Source: Effrenium voratum (lineage: Eukaryota > Sar > Dinophyceae > Suessiales > Symbiodiniaceae). From it: a stretch of DNA of 64,000 nt. The position numbers were made by a program, and so were the translations under genes. The notes beneath the pieces were generated by a model that made no database searches, was not told the DNA's origin, and saw nothing but the letters and a program-made list of their open reading frames with translations. Positions within the stretch are counted from its first letter, which is position 1, and each line of letters begins with the position of its first letter. Positions 46,801 to 57,965 of the stretch are shown here, one piece after another. The DNA lies in assembly GCA_963377175.1 (NCBI GenBank), contig CAUJNA010001713.1, positions 728,016 to 792,015 of the forward strand, read 5' to 3'.

Positions 46801-48731
46801 GGGGTAGCGCTTTGGTGTCAAGTGGGCCACCCCCGACATTTAGCATCCTGGCCCATTGCGGGGGTATCGTCGGGGTATCGTTTTGGGGTATCGAATTGGT
46901 GGTCGGTCTTTTTCTGGAAGCGGCGCTGTTTGACAACTGTCTTACTTCCGCTCTAAGGAGCCTCAGAGAAGCGCTGGAGCGTGCAAAATGCAATCCTGCA
47001 GTTTGCTTGCGGCCGAAGAAAGGTAACCTCCCAAGCACCTTGCGTGGCCAGCAAAAGGGCAAGCCAGCGGGACATCCTCAGAACGCATAGCTGCCGTCTT
47101 GGTTTCCGTCTATGGACGCTCCACCCTCCAGCTCTCGCGCTTTCTAGCCTTTTTCGTAGCTTTTTCACGCGCAGAGCATCTAGTCTTAAAGATCACGCGC
47201 AGATGCGCGCTCGCTCATTTAGTTCCAGTATTGCGCAAGTTCCTTCTAAACTTCGTTGACCAAACGGAGAACTACAGTTGCGCCCCCTCTAAACTTCCTA
47301 CTTTTACATCCCCTTCAAAAACGCAAACGCTAGAAGAAAGACTTTTGCCCAACTACAACTCGTAATGCTTCTTCCTGGCCGGCAGTTACCCCTGCAATGT
47401 GGTGGACACATGCTAGAAACATTCGCCCCGTTCAAGCACAGCTTGTTTTTGCCACACGTGTCTTGTCACAAGCCAGCTGGTGCTCCAAATGTGAAGTTCC
47501 CTTTTGATCCCCCTGCCCTGCAACCCTTGCAATGGAAGGGCCTAGTTGCAAGTCTCGACCAAGCAAATAAACACATGCTCTAGGAGAACTCACAAACTAA
47601 CAAGACATTTTTGTTTGCAACCAATGCCAACTTGCTGAAGGGGTATCGTTTTTTTGGACGTCCCGTATCGTTTTTCGAGCAAAAACGCAAACACAATACG
47701 TGCATGAAAAACCCCCATATAAAGTACATGACGGTAATTTTGATGCTAACTCATATGAATACGTAGAGGCATATAAGTATAGAGATAAACAGGTCACTCA
47801 TCAAAGCAAAAGTATCTTGGGGGATGCCAAAGCCCGGCCAAGCCCCGTCCTATGCCCGATGCATGTTTCTTCGCTGACATGCATTTCTTGCCATCACAAG
47901 CACCATATCCTGATGCAAATGAAGGGTCCTTGCCATGCTTTGAGCATCAGGGCTCCCTAATTATATGTCCTTTCAAACATCGCTCCAACAGGAACCTCGC
48001 GTCTAATTGGTCCAAAAGGTGATGATGGCGATGTTTAAAACATGGGAAGAGGGAATAGAGGGACTCCTGAACATCGTGGCCCAACGGACATCCCAAGCCC
48101 AACATCCAAGCAGCTCATCGGGCTTCGCACCTCTAGGTACCTCGGCCGCCGAAAGCAACCTCCGTGAAGAGCCACTAAGCAATGAGTTGTCGTTGGTTCT
48201 CCTTTAAACACCAAACCAAAAACAACAGGGTTCCCTCAACAGAGACACGCCCCTTGACCGAAATGCAAAGCGAGCCCAGCGGACTGCAACGGCAGTCCAA
48301 GCTATCGACACATTGCGGGCGAAGCGCCCCAAGGATCTTGTACAAGTCAGTCTCGTTTAAGAGATCCACCTCAGCCTGGCGCGCTGAGCAGCATGCTAGC
48401 AACCATTGAATTCCTTCACCAATCTGCAGCTCAGGCCGTGCTTGGCAAAATACGCAAAAAAGAAGCATCGTGCGCACAAACGCATAGTCTGACTTCAATG
48501 TTCTGACTGGCAAAGGACAGCTTCACACATGTGGTTCAACAGCTTGGAAGGAACAATTGGTTTTAGCATGTCAGCTGCATGTCCGAGGCGGGTCAGCCTG
48601 GTTGGCCATGAGCCAAATGCATTCCAACTCGTGCCTCCTGACTCCCCATAGCTCACGAGCACACGCGTCGCGCAGGAAATGGGGCTCTTCCTATCCACGG
48701 AAACTGTCCGGTCACCGGGCTTGCGAGACAT
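43858..48731 (-). CDS. J-domain (Hsp40/DnaJ-like) protein
   Basis: Exons: 48731-48716 (start MSRKP), 48383-48328 ([15 protein letters not shown]), 45846-45724 ([17 protein letters not shown] to [11 protein letters not shown]), 45610-45448 ([19 protein letters not shown] to [10 protein letters not shown] before GTGAGT), about 45382-45340 ([14 protein letters not shown]), 44409-about 44287 ([20 protein letters not shown]), 44137-44112 (MLRTASPFL) and 43984-43858 ([20 protein letters not shown]). The second and third exons carry J-domain helix I and helices II-III with the HPD motif, which stimulates Hsp70 ATPase. Phase shows one short exon, for the turn between helix I and II, still missing. 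No zinc finger or Gly/Phe region is seen, so it is a class C (DNAJC-like) protein. The end is not fixed. The ATG lies 4 nt after an AG, compatible with trans-splicing. A partial duplicate lies at 49999-51910. Confidence 0.8.
45067..45172. repeat. AAT/TTA microsatellite
   Basis: About 80 bp of AAT-type units followed by ATATAT, in the J-protein intron. The duplicate copy near 51065-51100 lacks the array, so it expanded in copy 1 or was lost in copy 2. Confidence 0.9.
46009..47675. repeat. Repeated GGACGTCCCGTATCGTTTT motif in J-gene intron
   Basis: The 19-nt motif occurs at 46009-46027, 46046-46064 and 47656-47674, with related GGGGTATCGTTTT at 46860-46895 and 47640. It contains the palindrome GGACGTCC. 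All copies lie in the J-gene intron within the segment missing from the duplicate. Confidence 0.75.
46232..46634 (-). CDS. Lys/Arg-rich open frame inside the J-gene intron
   Basis: About 134 codons are open on the - strand, starting [18 protein letters not shown] and ending KRNLRPVV before TGA. The same bases are also open on + with a Cys/Ser/Pro-rich product. There is no homology, and its location within an intron argues for chance or a nested or mobile fragment. Confidence 0.2.
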
Positions 48732-48860
48732 GATCTTCCAGGAGTCTTCTTGAAGCCGGAAGATCCCATGAATTACTTCGGTGGTGTGTCTTACCATGCT
48801 TTCGGGTGGAGGCCTTAGAATGCTTTCATTGGTGTTTGGTGATCATGTACTGGGCAGCTG

Positions 48861-49998
48861 CACTGCAATCCTTGAGCCGGAGCAGATTCTAAGCCGATGG
48901 CCACACCTACGCGCAGCAAGTGGACCCTCCAGTCAACCCACACCAAACATCACACGACCACATCAAACCGAGCAGCAAATTAAATTCCCAGCCCCCCCCC
49001 CCTTCCCCACCCGACCTTGACAGTGCCTATATGCATTTCCAGGTCTCCGCCCCCTTATTCCAATTGTCCCTTTTCCAGGCGGAACCTTGAAGTCAGACTA
49101 TGCGACCCCGCCATGACCCAGCAAACATCACCCAGCTGCCATCCGGCCGCGATGCCGCGATCCGGCCTTCAGGCCGTGATCCAGCCACGATCCGTCTGCG
49201 ATCCAGTCGCGATCCGGCATCAGGCCGCGACCCGGCCGCGCTACAGCCAGGATAACAATGATTTCTCTGGTGGAAATGTCTCGTCGCCAGTATGTGCCAA
49301 ATCTGCTACCGGCCGCGGGGCGTAATTTGCCGACCTGTCGGCGGATGTTTTGATGAAAATCTGCTTGCGCGGCCAAGAATCTGCTTCTGGCCGCGCGGCG
49401 TAAGCGGATTTGTCCGAAACACCTGCGGGGGCGATGCAGATAGCACACGCTGAGGCAGGTGGCAACAAGCCAGGCGCAGCTGTTAACAGGGCATAGCTTG
49501 CTTGCGACATCTCGGTGCAGCTTGCCACATTCTCGGCGCGGCTCTTCAACAGCCGGGACACGGCGTGGCTTTCAACACCCCCACAGGCCCAGGCACAGCT
49601 TCCAACCGCCCATGCGGCGGCTACCAACAGACCCGGCGCAGCTGTCAACAAGCGCAGGCCATCAACATCCAAAGCAGAGCTGTCAACAACCCAGGCAGGG
49701 CTCGCAACAGCCCAGGCGCAGCTTTCAACATCCCAGCCACGGCCGTCGACATCCCAAACACCGCCTTCAACATCCCAGTTAGAGCTTTCAATGGCCAAGG
49801 CACCGCAACCAACATCCCAGGCGCAGCCTTCAACATCCCAGGCAGAGCTTTCAATAGCCCAAGCGCAGCTTGAAAAGGACAGGCGCAGCTTCAACATACC
49901 GGGCATGGCCTGCAAAGATGCACGTGTTAAAATGCATAAAACAAACATGCACGGGGTACCTAGGTCCTCCCCCTCTACGCACTTTTCTGGAATGGGGA
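48861..49998. other. Spacer between the J-protein copies, with 21-bp minisatellite
   Basis: This spacer holds no recognised gene. It contains GATCCGGCC/GATCCAGCC-type short repeats at 49130-49240 and the 21-bp array at 49490-49905. The 277-codon - strand frame across it is repeat-encoded. Confidence 0.7.
49490..49905. repeat. 21-bp minisatellite
   Basis: Tandem 21-bp units of the form CAACATCCCAGGCGCAGCTTT with substitutions. Eight or more in-register units can be counted from about 49683 to 49870, with decayed units before. Because 21 is a multiple of 3, frames stay open on both strands and give 7-residue peptide repeats (for example AWDVESS on -). Confidence 0.92.
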
Positions 49999-51910
49999 TG
50001 CCGTCTTTGAGAGCCAGGCCGCCTTGGACATGTCTGCCTTGCTGCCATCTGGCATCACAAATTCCACTCGCCAATGCCAGCCAACCGCTTCATGAAGGAT
50101 TCGTGGGACGCTTTCCTTAGACGGGTTAGCACGCAGCAACGTGGTCATGGAGTTTGCCTACCCGGTCTCATAAGAAAGGGCTGGCTGTGCGCAGCATCTC
50201 TGAGAAGTCAGGCAATAAACTGAGACAAAAAGCCATCATTGAACACACAAACTCAATAAACGTGCACCCCCTGACCCGTTACAACACATGGTGTACAACA
50301 TGTGGTTGGCTTACTTGCAATATTGAGCTACGCCACGTAAGGATGTAAGGCCAAATCCGAACAGCCCAAGCGTCATGCCCTTGAGGGTCTCTTTTGCCCA
50401 CTCCTCGCAGTCATACTGATGTTTCTTCTCGAAGTGCGCCAGCATTAGCCGCTGGCTGGAGCCCACGTTCTGGCCTGTGCTTTGCATGGCCACACGCGGT
50501 CGCATGGACCGAACAACCAACAATCAAAGAGCGACAAGCTGGAAAAAGGTTCTCCCCAGCTCCCTCTACAGGGGTTGATTCCCCTGAACGGAAATGGTCA
50601 AGTTCCCCCTAGATCAATTCCTGCCCCACCAAACTCAAAACGCAATGCCCGATCCATGTCTTCTAAATCAACGCGGCCACAAAGGCGCTGGGAAGGAAGC
50701 TACAGCCATGGGGCAAAGCTTGCACCGCAGCTCGCCACTTGGCGCTGCACTCCTTGGCTGCGAGGCCACTCCTCCACGATGACCATTCCGGGGAAGGGAC
50801 AGGGCATATGTGAAAAAGGATGCGACTCATTCCCATCAATGAAGGTTGATCTAAGGTTGGCGGTGCTTCTAGCTCCGGAGGTAGAAACATAGACGAAGCA
50901 GTCCCTTCTACTATCGCTCATGCTGATTGCCTATTGAGTACTAGAGCTTTACCCTTAATTACTCACCGGGTGTTCATGGTTTTGCTGTATTTACGCAACA
51001 TTGGTAGCATTATTTGTCATAACTTTAATATGAGTTGTGGCTTCAATGCATCAGTTGCAATTGAAAAAACAACGAATAAACCCATATATATATCTGTGTG
51101 TATCTCACGTATTGTACATGAACTAGATGATGTATATTCTGCGTAGATGCTATTACGCATCAAATGTCACATATTTCAAAGTGTTAAAATGATGGAAAGA
51201 GATATTTCTGGGGTCAGATGTTCAACCAGCATGAATCCTAGAGAGGTTGGGCCGCTAGCTTGCCACCAAGGCGTCCCTTCCATAAACTGCAGCATCTTTT
51301 CCTCAATTGCAGCAACCCCTGCACCATCAGCAAAGGGCCGAAACACGTTTGGCAAACCGAAAGGACGGCACAGGGGACAACTCGCAAGTAAAGATTGTGA
51401 TGAAGTCGCCTCATCGTTGCTCCAGGGAAGGACAGATTGCACAGTCTCGTTTAAGAGATCCACCTCAGCCTGGCGCGCTGAGCAGCATGCTAGCAACCAT
51501 TGAATTCCTTCACCAATCTGCAGCTCAGGCCGTGCTTGGCAAAATACACCAAAAAGAAACATCGTGCACACAAACGCATAGTCTGACTTCAATGTTCTGA
51601 TTGGAAAAGCACATCTTCACACTCATACTTGGAAGGGGCAATTGGAACAAGCATGTCAGCGCTGCATGTCCGAGGAGGGTCAGCCTGGTTGCACACGCGT
51701 CGCGCATGAAAGGGGGCTCTTCCTACGTCAAAATTGACACCCTCAAACAATCCACAGAAACTTTCCGGGCACCGGGCTTGCGAGACATGATCTTCCAGGA
51801 GTCTTCTTGGATCCGGAAGATCCCATTACTTCGGTGGTGTGTCTTACCATGCTTTCGGGCGGAGGCCCTACCATGCTTTCAGTGGTGTTTGGTGCTCACA
51901 TTGCGGGCAG
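49999..51910 (-). pseudogene. J-less, degenerate duplicate of the J-protein gene
   Basis: Copy of 43861-48860. It keeps the start (ATG at 51788-51786, MSRKP) and the acceptor of exon 2. It then joins EVDLLNET in frame to [19 protein letters not shown] at 51442/51441, removing the J domain. [14 protein letters not shown] and [20 protein letters not shown] remain open. The intron donor after ASPFL is deleted. The exon matching [15 protein letters not shown] has lost bases, so that GIGE is followed by a shifted frame and stop near 50060. A 25-bp insertion lies at about 51727-51751. This may be a decaying pseudogene or a gene for a shortened J-less protein. The frameshift favours decay of at least the C-terminal part. 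Confidence 0.78.
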
Positions 51911-52019
51911 TAGGCGGGCACGAATTTTGAAGCAAAGACGCTCAAACGCACAAAGACGCACGAAGACGCACGAAGACGCATTGCGTTGGGAGCTCAGCGC
52001 AGAAGAGATGCTTGACTAC

Positions 52020-52200
52020 TGAAAGTCCGCTTCTGAAAGGAAAAGCTTGGCCTGACAAGAGATGCTCCAAGTAGAAGAGGAGCTCGATCAGCGAAATGCC
52101 ACTTATGAAAGGAGAAGCCCGGCCGATAAGAGACGATCCAACATAGAAGCCCGATCGGGGAAGGACGAGTCGGGTTACGAAAAGTTACAAGCCCAGATTT
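52020..52200. repeat. GAAAGGAGAAGCCCGGC repeat, left flank of satellite block
   Basis: Degenerate units with GAAAGGAGAAGCCCGGC, GATAAGAGACGATCCAA and TAGAAG. Similar words recur at about 55940-56090, on the far side of the satellite block. Confidence 0.55.
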
Positions 52201-52229
52201 AGGCCTGCGTTCCCAGTTCCTCTTCGGCA

Positions 52230-53060
52230 GGTTGCGTTTTGGCTTTTGCGGCTTTTCGCTGGTTTTTGCGGCTTTTGGCGGCTTTGGCTTTTCGCATCCT
52301 CTGCTTTCCCAGTTACTCTCCGGGCCTTTTGGCTATTGCACCCTTTCATTGGTTTTTGGATTTGGCTTTCCGCATCATCAGCATCACCAGTTCCTCCCTA
52401 TTTGAATCATCACTTCTTCGAACATCATGGGGGGGCTTCCACCCCGCCCACACCCACCGGCTACCTTTTAGATTGTTTGAATTGCATCAACACTTCTTCA
52501 AACATCATGGTGGGGGCTGCCGCCTCCCCCCCAACCCCCCCGCTACTTTTTAGATTTCTTGCAGAGATTTAATTGCACACCTATTTGAATCATCACTTTT
52601 TCGAGCGTCCAATTTCGCAAGAAAATGCTGTAAAATGCGACATTTGAGGTAATCTATGTAATCCATGTATGTCTGTATGTATGCACTTCTTCGAACATCA
52701 TAGGGGAAGCCACCCCCGCCAACCCTCCCGCTGCCCTTTGAAATTCTATCGCACCCTTTCTTGAATCATTGCGCCCCTACTTGAATCACGGGAGCTGCCG
52801 CCCCCCCCAACCCCCCCGCTACGTTCTAGATGTCTACAGAGATTTAACCGCACCCCTATTTGAATCATCACGTCTTCGAACATCATGGGGGGGGGGAGCC
52901 CCCCCTAACCCCCCCGCTACTTTTTAGACTTTTTGCAGTGCGAACATCATGCGGGGGGGCTGCCGCCCCCCCAACCCCCCCGCTACTTGTCACTTGTTTT
53001 TAACAGGGATTGAAATGCCCTCCTATTTAAATCATCATTGTTTGGCCCCGTCAACCCGCC
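52230..53060. repeat. Degenerate TTCGAACATCATGGGGGG satellite
   Basis: About six or seven copies, spaced 60-160 bp, of a unit with TTTGAATCATCACTTCTTCGA, ACATCATGGGGGGG, CCCCCCAACCCCCCCGCTAC and TTTTTAGAT. Facing G-runs and C-runs could form hairpins. No gene is seen. Confidence 0.85.
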
Positions 53061-53259
53061 AGCTGCTTTTTGGATTGTGTTACTCCACGATTTGTTGGTG
53101 ATGCTAGGGATGTTGATGTTGAAAACGATGCTGGGGATGTTGACGGGCTAGTGGAAAATGCGTCCATGTCGCGAGAAAATGCTGTAAAATACGACATGTT
53201 ACTGGCCCGGACAAAAAACTGAAAAACATCCAAAAATCACAAAAGAAATCCGCACCCTA

Positions 53260-55960
53260 TACACATATACATAAATATATATATATATATCAGCACTTAA
53301 CTCTATCCAGACCTGTCTATCTATCTGTCGACCTATATCTCTCTGAGCCCATCTATTTCCCGCTGTATAGGCTATTAACTATTTGCATAATCTTAAGGTC
53401 TAAGCGTATCATCTAAATGTAAATTTGCAGCTACATGTACACCTACAAACTACATCTATTTCTTTCTTTCCCTGTCGATCTATCTGTCTTAACCCTCTGG
53501 AAGGCTTTAGTTTAAGTCTGACTGTAGATAATATATATATATATAATATGTGTATATCTGCCTATATCTGCCTAAACATTCCATCTAAATCTGAATTTGC
53601 AGCTATATCTGCCTATATCTGCCTAAACATACCATCTACATCTGAATTTGCAGCTATAATTACTCCTTCCTTATCTATATGCACCTTTCTATCTAACTCC
53701 ATGTATATAAATAAAAGATATATACATCTTCCAATCTTCCTATATCAAATGCCTGCCAGTAGCTCTCTTGAAGTGAAAATTCAAATAGAGATGTATATAT
53801 ATATATATATATATTTATATTATTTATATATATATATATCAATACTTAACTCTATCCATCTATCTCCCAATCTGTCTACCTAATTGTCTAAATCTCTCTT
53901 TTTCCGTCAAAACAGCTCTGTGTTTTTGATCTACTGGCATAAGTTTAAGTCGTTCTCAATCTATTTAAATCTGTATTTACATATCACCTAAACCTGACTT
54001 TGCAGCTACATTTACACTTACACCTGCATCTATATCTATCAACCTAGATCCAACTGTACATATGTATATATGTATATGTATACTCTCCTCTTTCGACCTT
54101 CCCATATTTATCTTTATCAAAATCCGTGTCTGTACCTAGGTAAATTTGTAAATAGATATGTGTAACTCTATCCAGACCTGCCTATCTATGTGTCGACCTG
54201 CATCTGTCTAAGCCCATCTATAATCCGCTGCATGGGCTATTTTCTATTTGCACAATCCTAAGGTCTCCCTGTATAGTTGTATTTCTATTTACACAATGTG
54301 AGGGTCTATCTATGTCTATCCATGTCTATCTGTATATACACGTATAACTGCTTATATTTTCCTAAATATATTATCTAATTCTATTTTTGCAGCTACATTT
54401 GCACCTACTAACTACATATGTTTCTTTCTTGTCTTTCTTTCTGTCTTTCTGTCTTTCTTTCTTTTCTTTTCTTTGCTTTTCTTTCTTTCATTCTTTTCTT
54501 TTCTTTCTTTCTACATCCTTTCGTCTATGTATATACATGTGTCGGTCTCCCTACACCTATATTTTCCCAAATCCGTGTCTGTATCTCTCTCTGGGTGCAT
54601 ATATATACATATATATATATATATGTGTATCATATCAATACTTAACTCTGTGTCCATCTATCTCCCTATCTATCCAAAGTTGAATTTATTTGGGGATCTA
54701 TTTATATCCTTCCACGTCTATCTATATCTATCTATATACATAGATGTATATCCGCCTATATCTGCTTGAAGAAGCCGAAAAGCCAAGAAGCCAAGAAGCC
54801 GAGAAGCCAAGAAGCCAAGAGGCCAAGAAGCCAAGAGGCCAAGAAGCCGAAAAGCCAAGAAGCCGAAAGCGGGGAAAAAAAAAACGCGAAAAAACCCGAA
54901 AATAAATACTCTATATGTATATGTATTGGCATATTTACCTAGAGAGAGGCATAGACACGCGTTCAGATAAAGATAGATATATGAAGGCCGAAAGAGGAAA
55001 CCATGCACGTGTGTGTATAGGCTTATTATATGTCTTTAGGCAGACTAAACATTGTGTAAATAGAAAAACACAAAGCTAATTATATATTTATATATTTATA
55101 CCTGCCTATACCTACCTAAAGATACCATCTAAATCTGAATTTGCAGCTACATTCACTCGTGTCTTCATCTATATGTAACTTTCTATCTATGTCCATGTAT
55201 ATAAATATACATACATACAATATATATATATATATATATATGTATCTTTCGATCTTCCTTTTTCTCTCTTTATCCACATACCTGCCAGTAGTTCTCTTGA
55301 AGTGAAAAAACAAATAGATGTGTATACATATATATATATATCTCTATGTCAATACTTAACTCTATCCATCAATCTCACGATCTGTCTGTCTATCTGTCTA
55401 CCTATTTGTTTAAATCTCTCTATATCCGTCAAAACTTAGATTAAGATAGACATAGAAAGACCGAAAGATGTGTGTATATATATCTAGATATATGTATAAA
55501 TGGGGTTAGATAAAAAGAAACGTAGATATAGATGTAGAGGAAGGTGTAAACGTAGCTGTGGTTTAGATACAAGTGATTTATCTAGGCAGATAGAGGCAAG
55601 ATACATAAACAAACGCGGATGTGTATAGGTCTAGATAGACATTGGTAGATGTAGATAGATATTAGAGTTCTGTGAACAGATCACAAAATACAAAGAGGTA
55701 AAGATGGATATAGAGAGATATAGGCAAACATGTAGACAGATAGATAGGCAGATGGGAAGATAGATGGATAGAGTTAAGTACTGATATACTTATCTCAGTT
55801 TAAATTTACTTACAAAGAGATATAGACATGTGTTTAGACAACGGTATGTATAGGAAGACCGAAAGATGTAAAATATATGTATATAGATGGCGAAAGCTAG
55901 AAACAAAGACAGATATAGATCTATATAGATGTATGTAGGTCTGTAGAAAGGAAGCTCGGA
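53260..55960. repeat. AT-rich TATCTATCTG/TATATA satellite block
   Basis: About 2.7 kb of TATA, TCTATCTG and TCTTTC microsatellites. A recurring longer word CTGAATTTGCAGCTACATTTAC appears near 53420, 53590, 53645, 53995, 54385 and 55130 (allowing for changes). From about 55430 on, the strand bias inverts to AGATAGA. A GAAGCCAAGAAGCC array lies at 54767-54865. No coding sequence is seen. Confidence 0.9.
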
Positions 55961-56099
55961 TAGGAGAGGCAATAGGGAAGACGCTCAAACATGGAAAGAA
56001 AGCTGGCTTAGGGAATGGCGAGGCCGATTAGGAAAGGAGAAGCCCGGCAACAGATGCTCAAGCCTAGAAGGGAGGATCGAAAAAGGGTGATGTTAGACT

Positions 56100-57000
56100 C
56101 TCACTGTCTGAAGCATGTTCTCTTACGTTCTCTTGCTGTTGGGGATGCCACCTGGGCTTCTTTTGATTCCTGACAGCCTCGCTGCAGAAACACGTTGTGT
56201 GGGTGGGGACTGGAGGCTAGGGAAAAACATGGTGGCGTTCGGACCAGTCGTTCTGTAGTCATCGTCCCAATAAAAAGACTGTCTGCAGCTGCCCGGCTTT
56301 CGCAGCGCTCGAGTGGACCAAGGTGTGGTCGCATCAAGTGCAGTTGGGCAGAAGCAACTCACGTGGATGTTAGTTTCTTGCTTGCGGGAAAAGATGGCAG
56401 GCCTGCTGCAGACAATGCGTCACTGAGAGCTGCTACAGCATTGTTGAAGGCTGGAGGTGCCAGGAGCAACGGACAGGTTGTGTGGAGCTACAGAGCGGCG
56501 CGACTTTTGTTTGGCTTTCGACGTGCAAACACCCAAGCGATTTCGCGCATGGTCTGCTCTGCAGGCTTTGGTGCAAAAAGAAACGGGCCTGTCTGGTCGT
56601 GCTGCTGTGGGCGCTTGTTGCAGTTGTCCCTGGCCAGTTGTGTGTGTGTGTGGTTTTGTTTGTGCACGCTCGCAGGTCCCGGGTGAAGGCGTCGGTTGGC
56701 ACAGCAACAGCGGCGTGGTGGCAGAGGCTAGGTGCCATTGCCAGAAGAGTCGCGGTTCATTCGGGCGCGCAAATGAAAGCTGGAGAGGCCCCACATCTAT
56801 ATCGGGGAAAGTGCTAGATGCTGCTTATTTCTGATTTACGTGCCAGCGCTCGACAGGGCTTGGCGGGAGTAACTCGCCTGAGGCAAGGCGTCGTTGCCGA
56901 GGGACATGTGAGAATTATGTTCTTTTTGCGGGGCTTACAGTGGCACGCATAAATCTGTTGATTGGTTCGGGCGAGTCATAATTCGGGATTCTCATTCGGA
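56100..57000. other. No gene supported
   Basis: The + strand has a 163-codon frame at 56195-56686, and overlapping frames are open on both strands. None shows a family motif or splice-consistent exon. A short (GT)n lies near 56637-56655. Confidence 0.4.
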
Positions 57001-57029
57001 AGCCTCGTTTGTGGGTGATTCTGGTGATT

Positions 57030-57390
57030 GAGGGAACTAGTGCGGGGCCAGACAACATTTGTCACAGTCAAGTAAAACTGGACCACAAAGTTTCCCAACA
57101 GTTGCCCCACATCCATCGGGCGTCTGTCGCTGCCTGGCAGGCCTTGGCGGAAGGAAGCAGTTCGCAGCAGCCATGGTCGAGGCGAGGTGTCAACGCGCCA
57201 CGTTGCAAGAACACTTGCGTCCAAGTGTTGCGATGGCACAAGTGTCCTACTCGTTGTGGCATTGTGCTGTTGGTTTGCGGTAATCATCTGGGGACCGTCC
57301 ACCATTTTCGGGCACTTTCCAGAAAGCTGGAGGAGTTGCCTGACAGCACTGTCGGAGCCGAGCTTGGCAGGCCATGGATGAAGGAGCCAT
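57030..57390 (+). repeat. Dispersed ~350-bp repeat, copy a
   Basis: Contains GTGCGGGGCCAGACAAC, AAACTGGACCACAAAG, GGCCTTGGCGGAAGGAA, GCGATGGCACAAGTGTC and CTGGGGACCGTCCACC. The same ordered words recur in copies b, c and d. Confidence 0.8.
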
Positions 57391-57469
57391 CTCGCTTCGC
57401 AACAGTAGTGTTGCGTCACTAGGTACTTGCACTAACGCAGGCGGCCCTATTATTAGTATAGCGCTGTTG

Positions 57470-57800
57470 GTCCGGGGAACTCATCGGGTTTGCCAACGGC
57501 TGCCCGACATCCATCGGGGAAAATCAGTTTGTCTGCCGCGCTTGGCAGGCCTTGGCGGAAGGAACCAGTTCGCAGCGCAGCAATACTGTTGACCTGGAGG
57601 CGAGGTGTCAATGTGCCACGAAGGAGCTTAAGGCTTTTGCGCGCAGTTGCGACAAGGCCTTGCGATGGCACAAATGTCAAAACGTTTGACATTCGCTGTT
57701 CATTTGGGGTATAAGCCTCTGGGGACCCCTCACCATTTTCACACGATTTTGAAGGTGGAGTTGCCCGCTGCCAATCCATCGGAATTGGGAAAAAACAGGT
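57470..57800 (+). repeat. Dispersed ~350-bp repeat, copy b
   Basis: Same order of words as copy a: GGCCTTGGCGGAAGGAACC, TTGCGACAAGGCCTTGCG, GGCACAAATGTCAAAACG, TCTGGGGACCCCTCACC and GGTGGAGTTGCCCGCTG. Confidence 0.8.
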
Positions 57801-57965
57801 TGCCGTACACAGCTGGCTTACGCAGCGTGACTGACACGGCCTGACTTACGCAGCCTTGCTTACGCAGCGTGGCTTACTCAGACTGGCTTACGCGGCCTGA
57901 CGTACACAGCCTGACTTACGCAGCCTAGCTTACGCAGCGTGACTTGCGCAGCCTAGCTTACACAG
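57795..57965. repeat. 14-bp tandem repeat
   Basis: About eleven units of the form CTTACGCAGCCTGA or CTTACGCAGCGTGA, immediately after repeat copy b. Confidence 0.85.

Larger units (their letters stand above)
45504..48347. other. Segment absent from the duplicate J-protein copy
   Basis: Copy 1 bases up to 45503 match copy 2 up to 51441, and copy 1 bases from 48348 match copy 2 from 51442. The 2844 bp between are missing in copy 2. They contain J-domain helices II-III, most of helix I and the large intron between them. No microhomology longer than about 1 bp is visible at the junction. Confidence 0.88.

Noticed and set aside
49241..50074. 277-codon - strand frame with heptapeptide repeats
   Set aside because: A 21-bp minisatellite keeps all frames of the same phase open. 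The frame begins in the decayed J-gene copy and crosses unrelated repeats.
52230..56000. CRISPR-like or origin-like array
   Set aside because: Repeats are degenerate and irregularly spaced, typical of eukaryotic satellites; no cas-like or replication gene is near.
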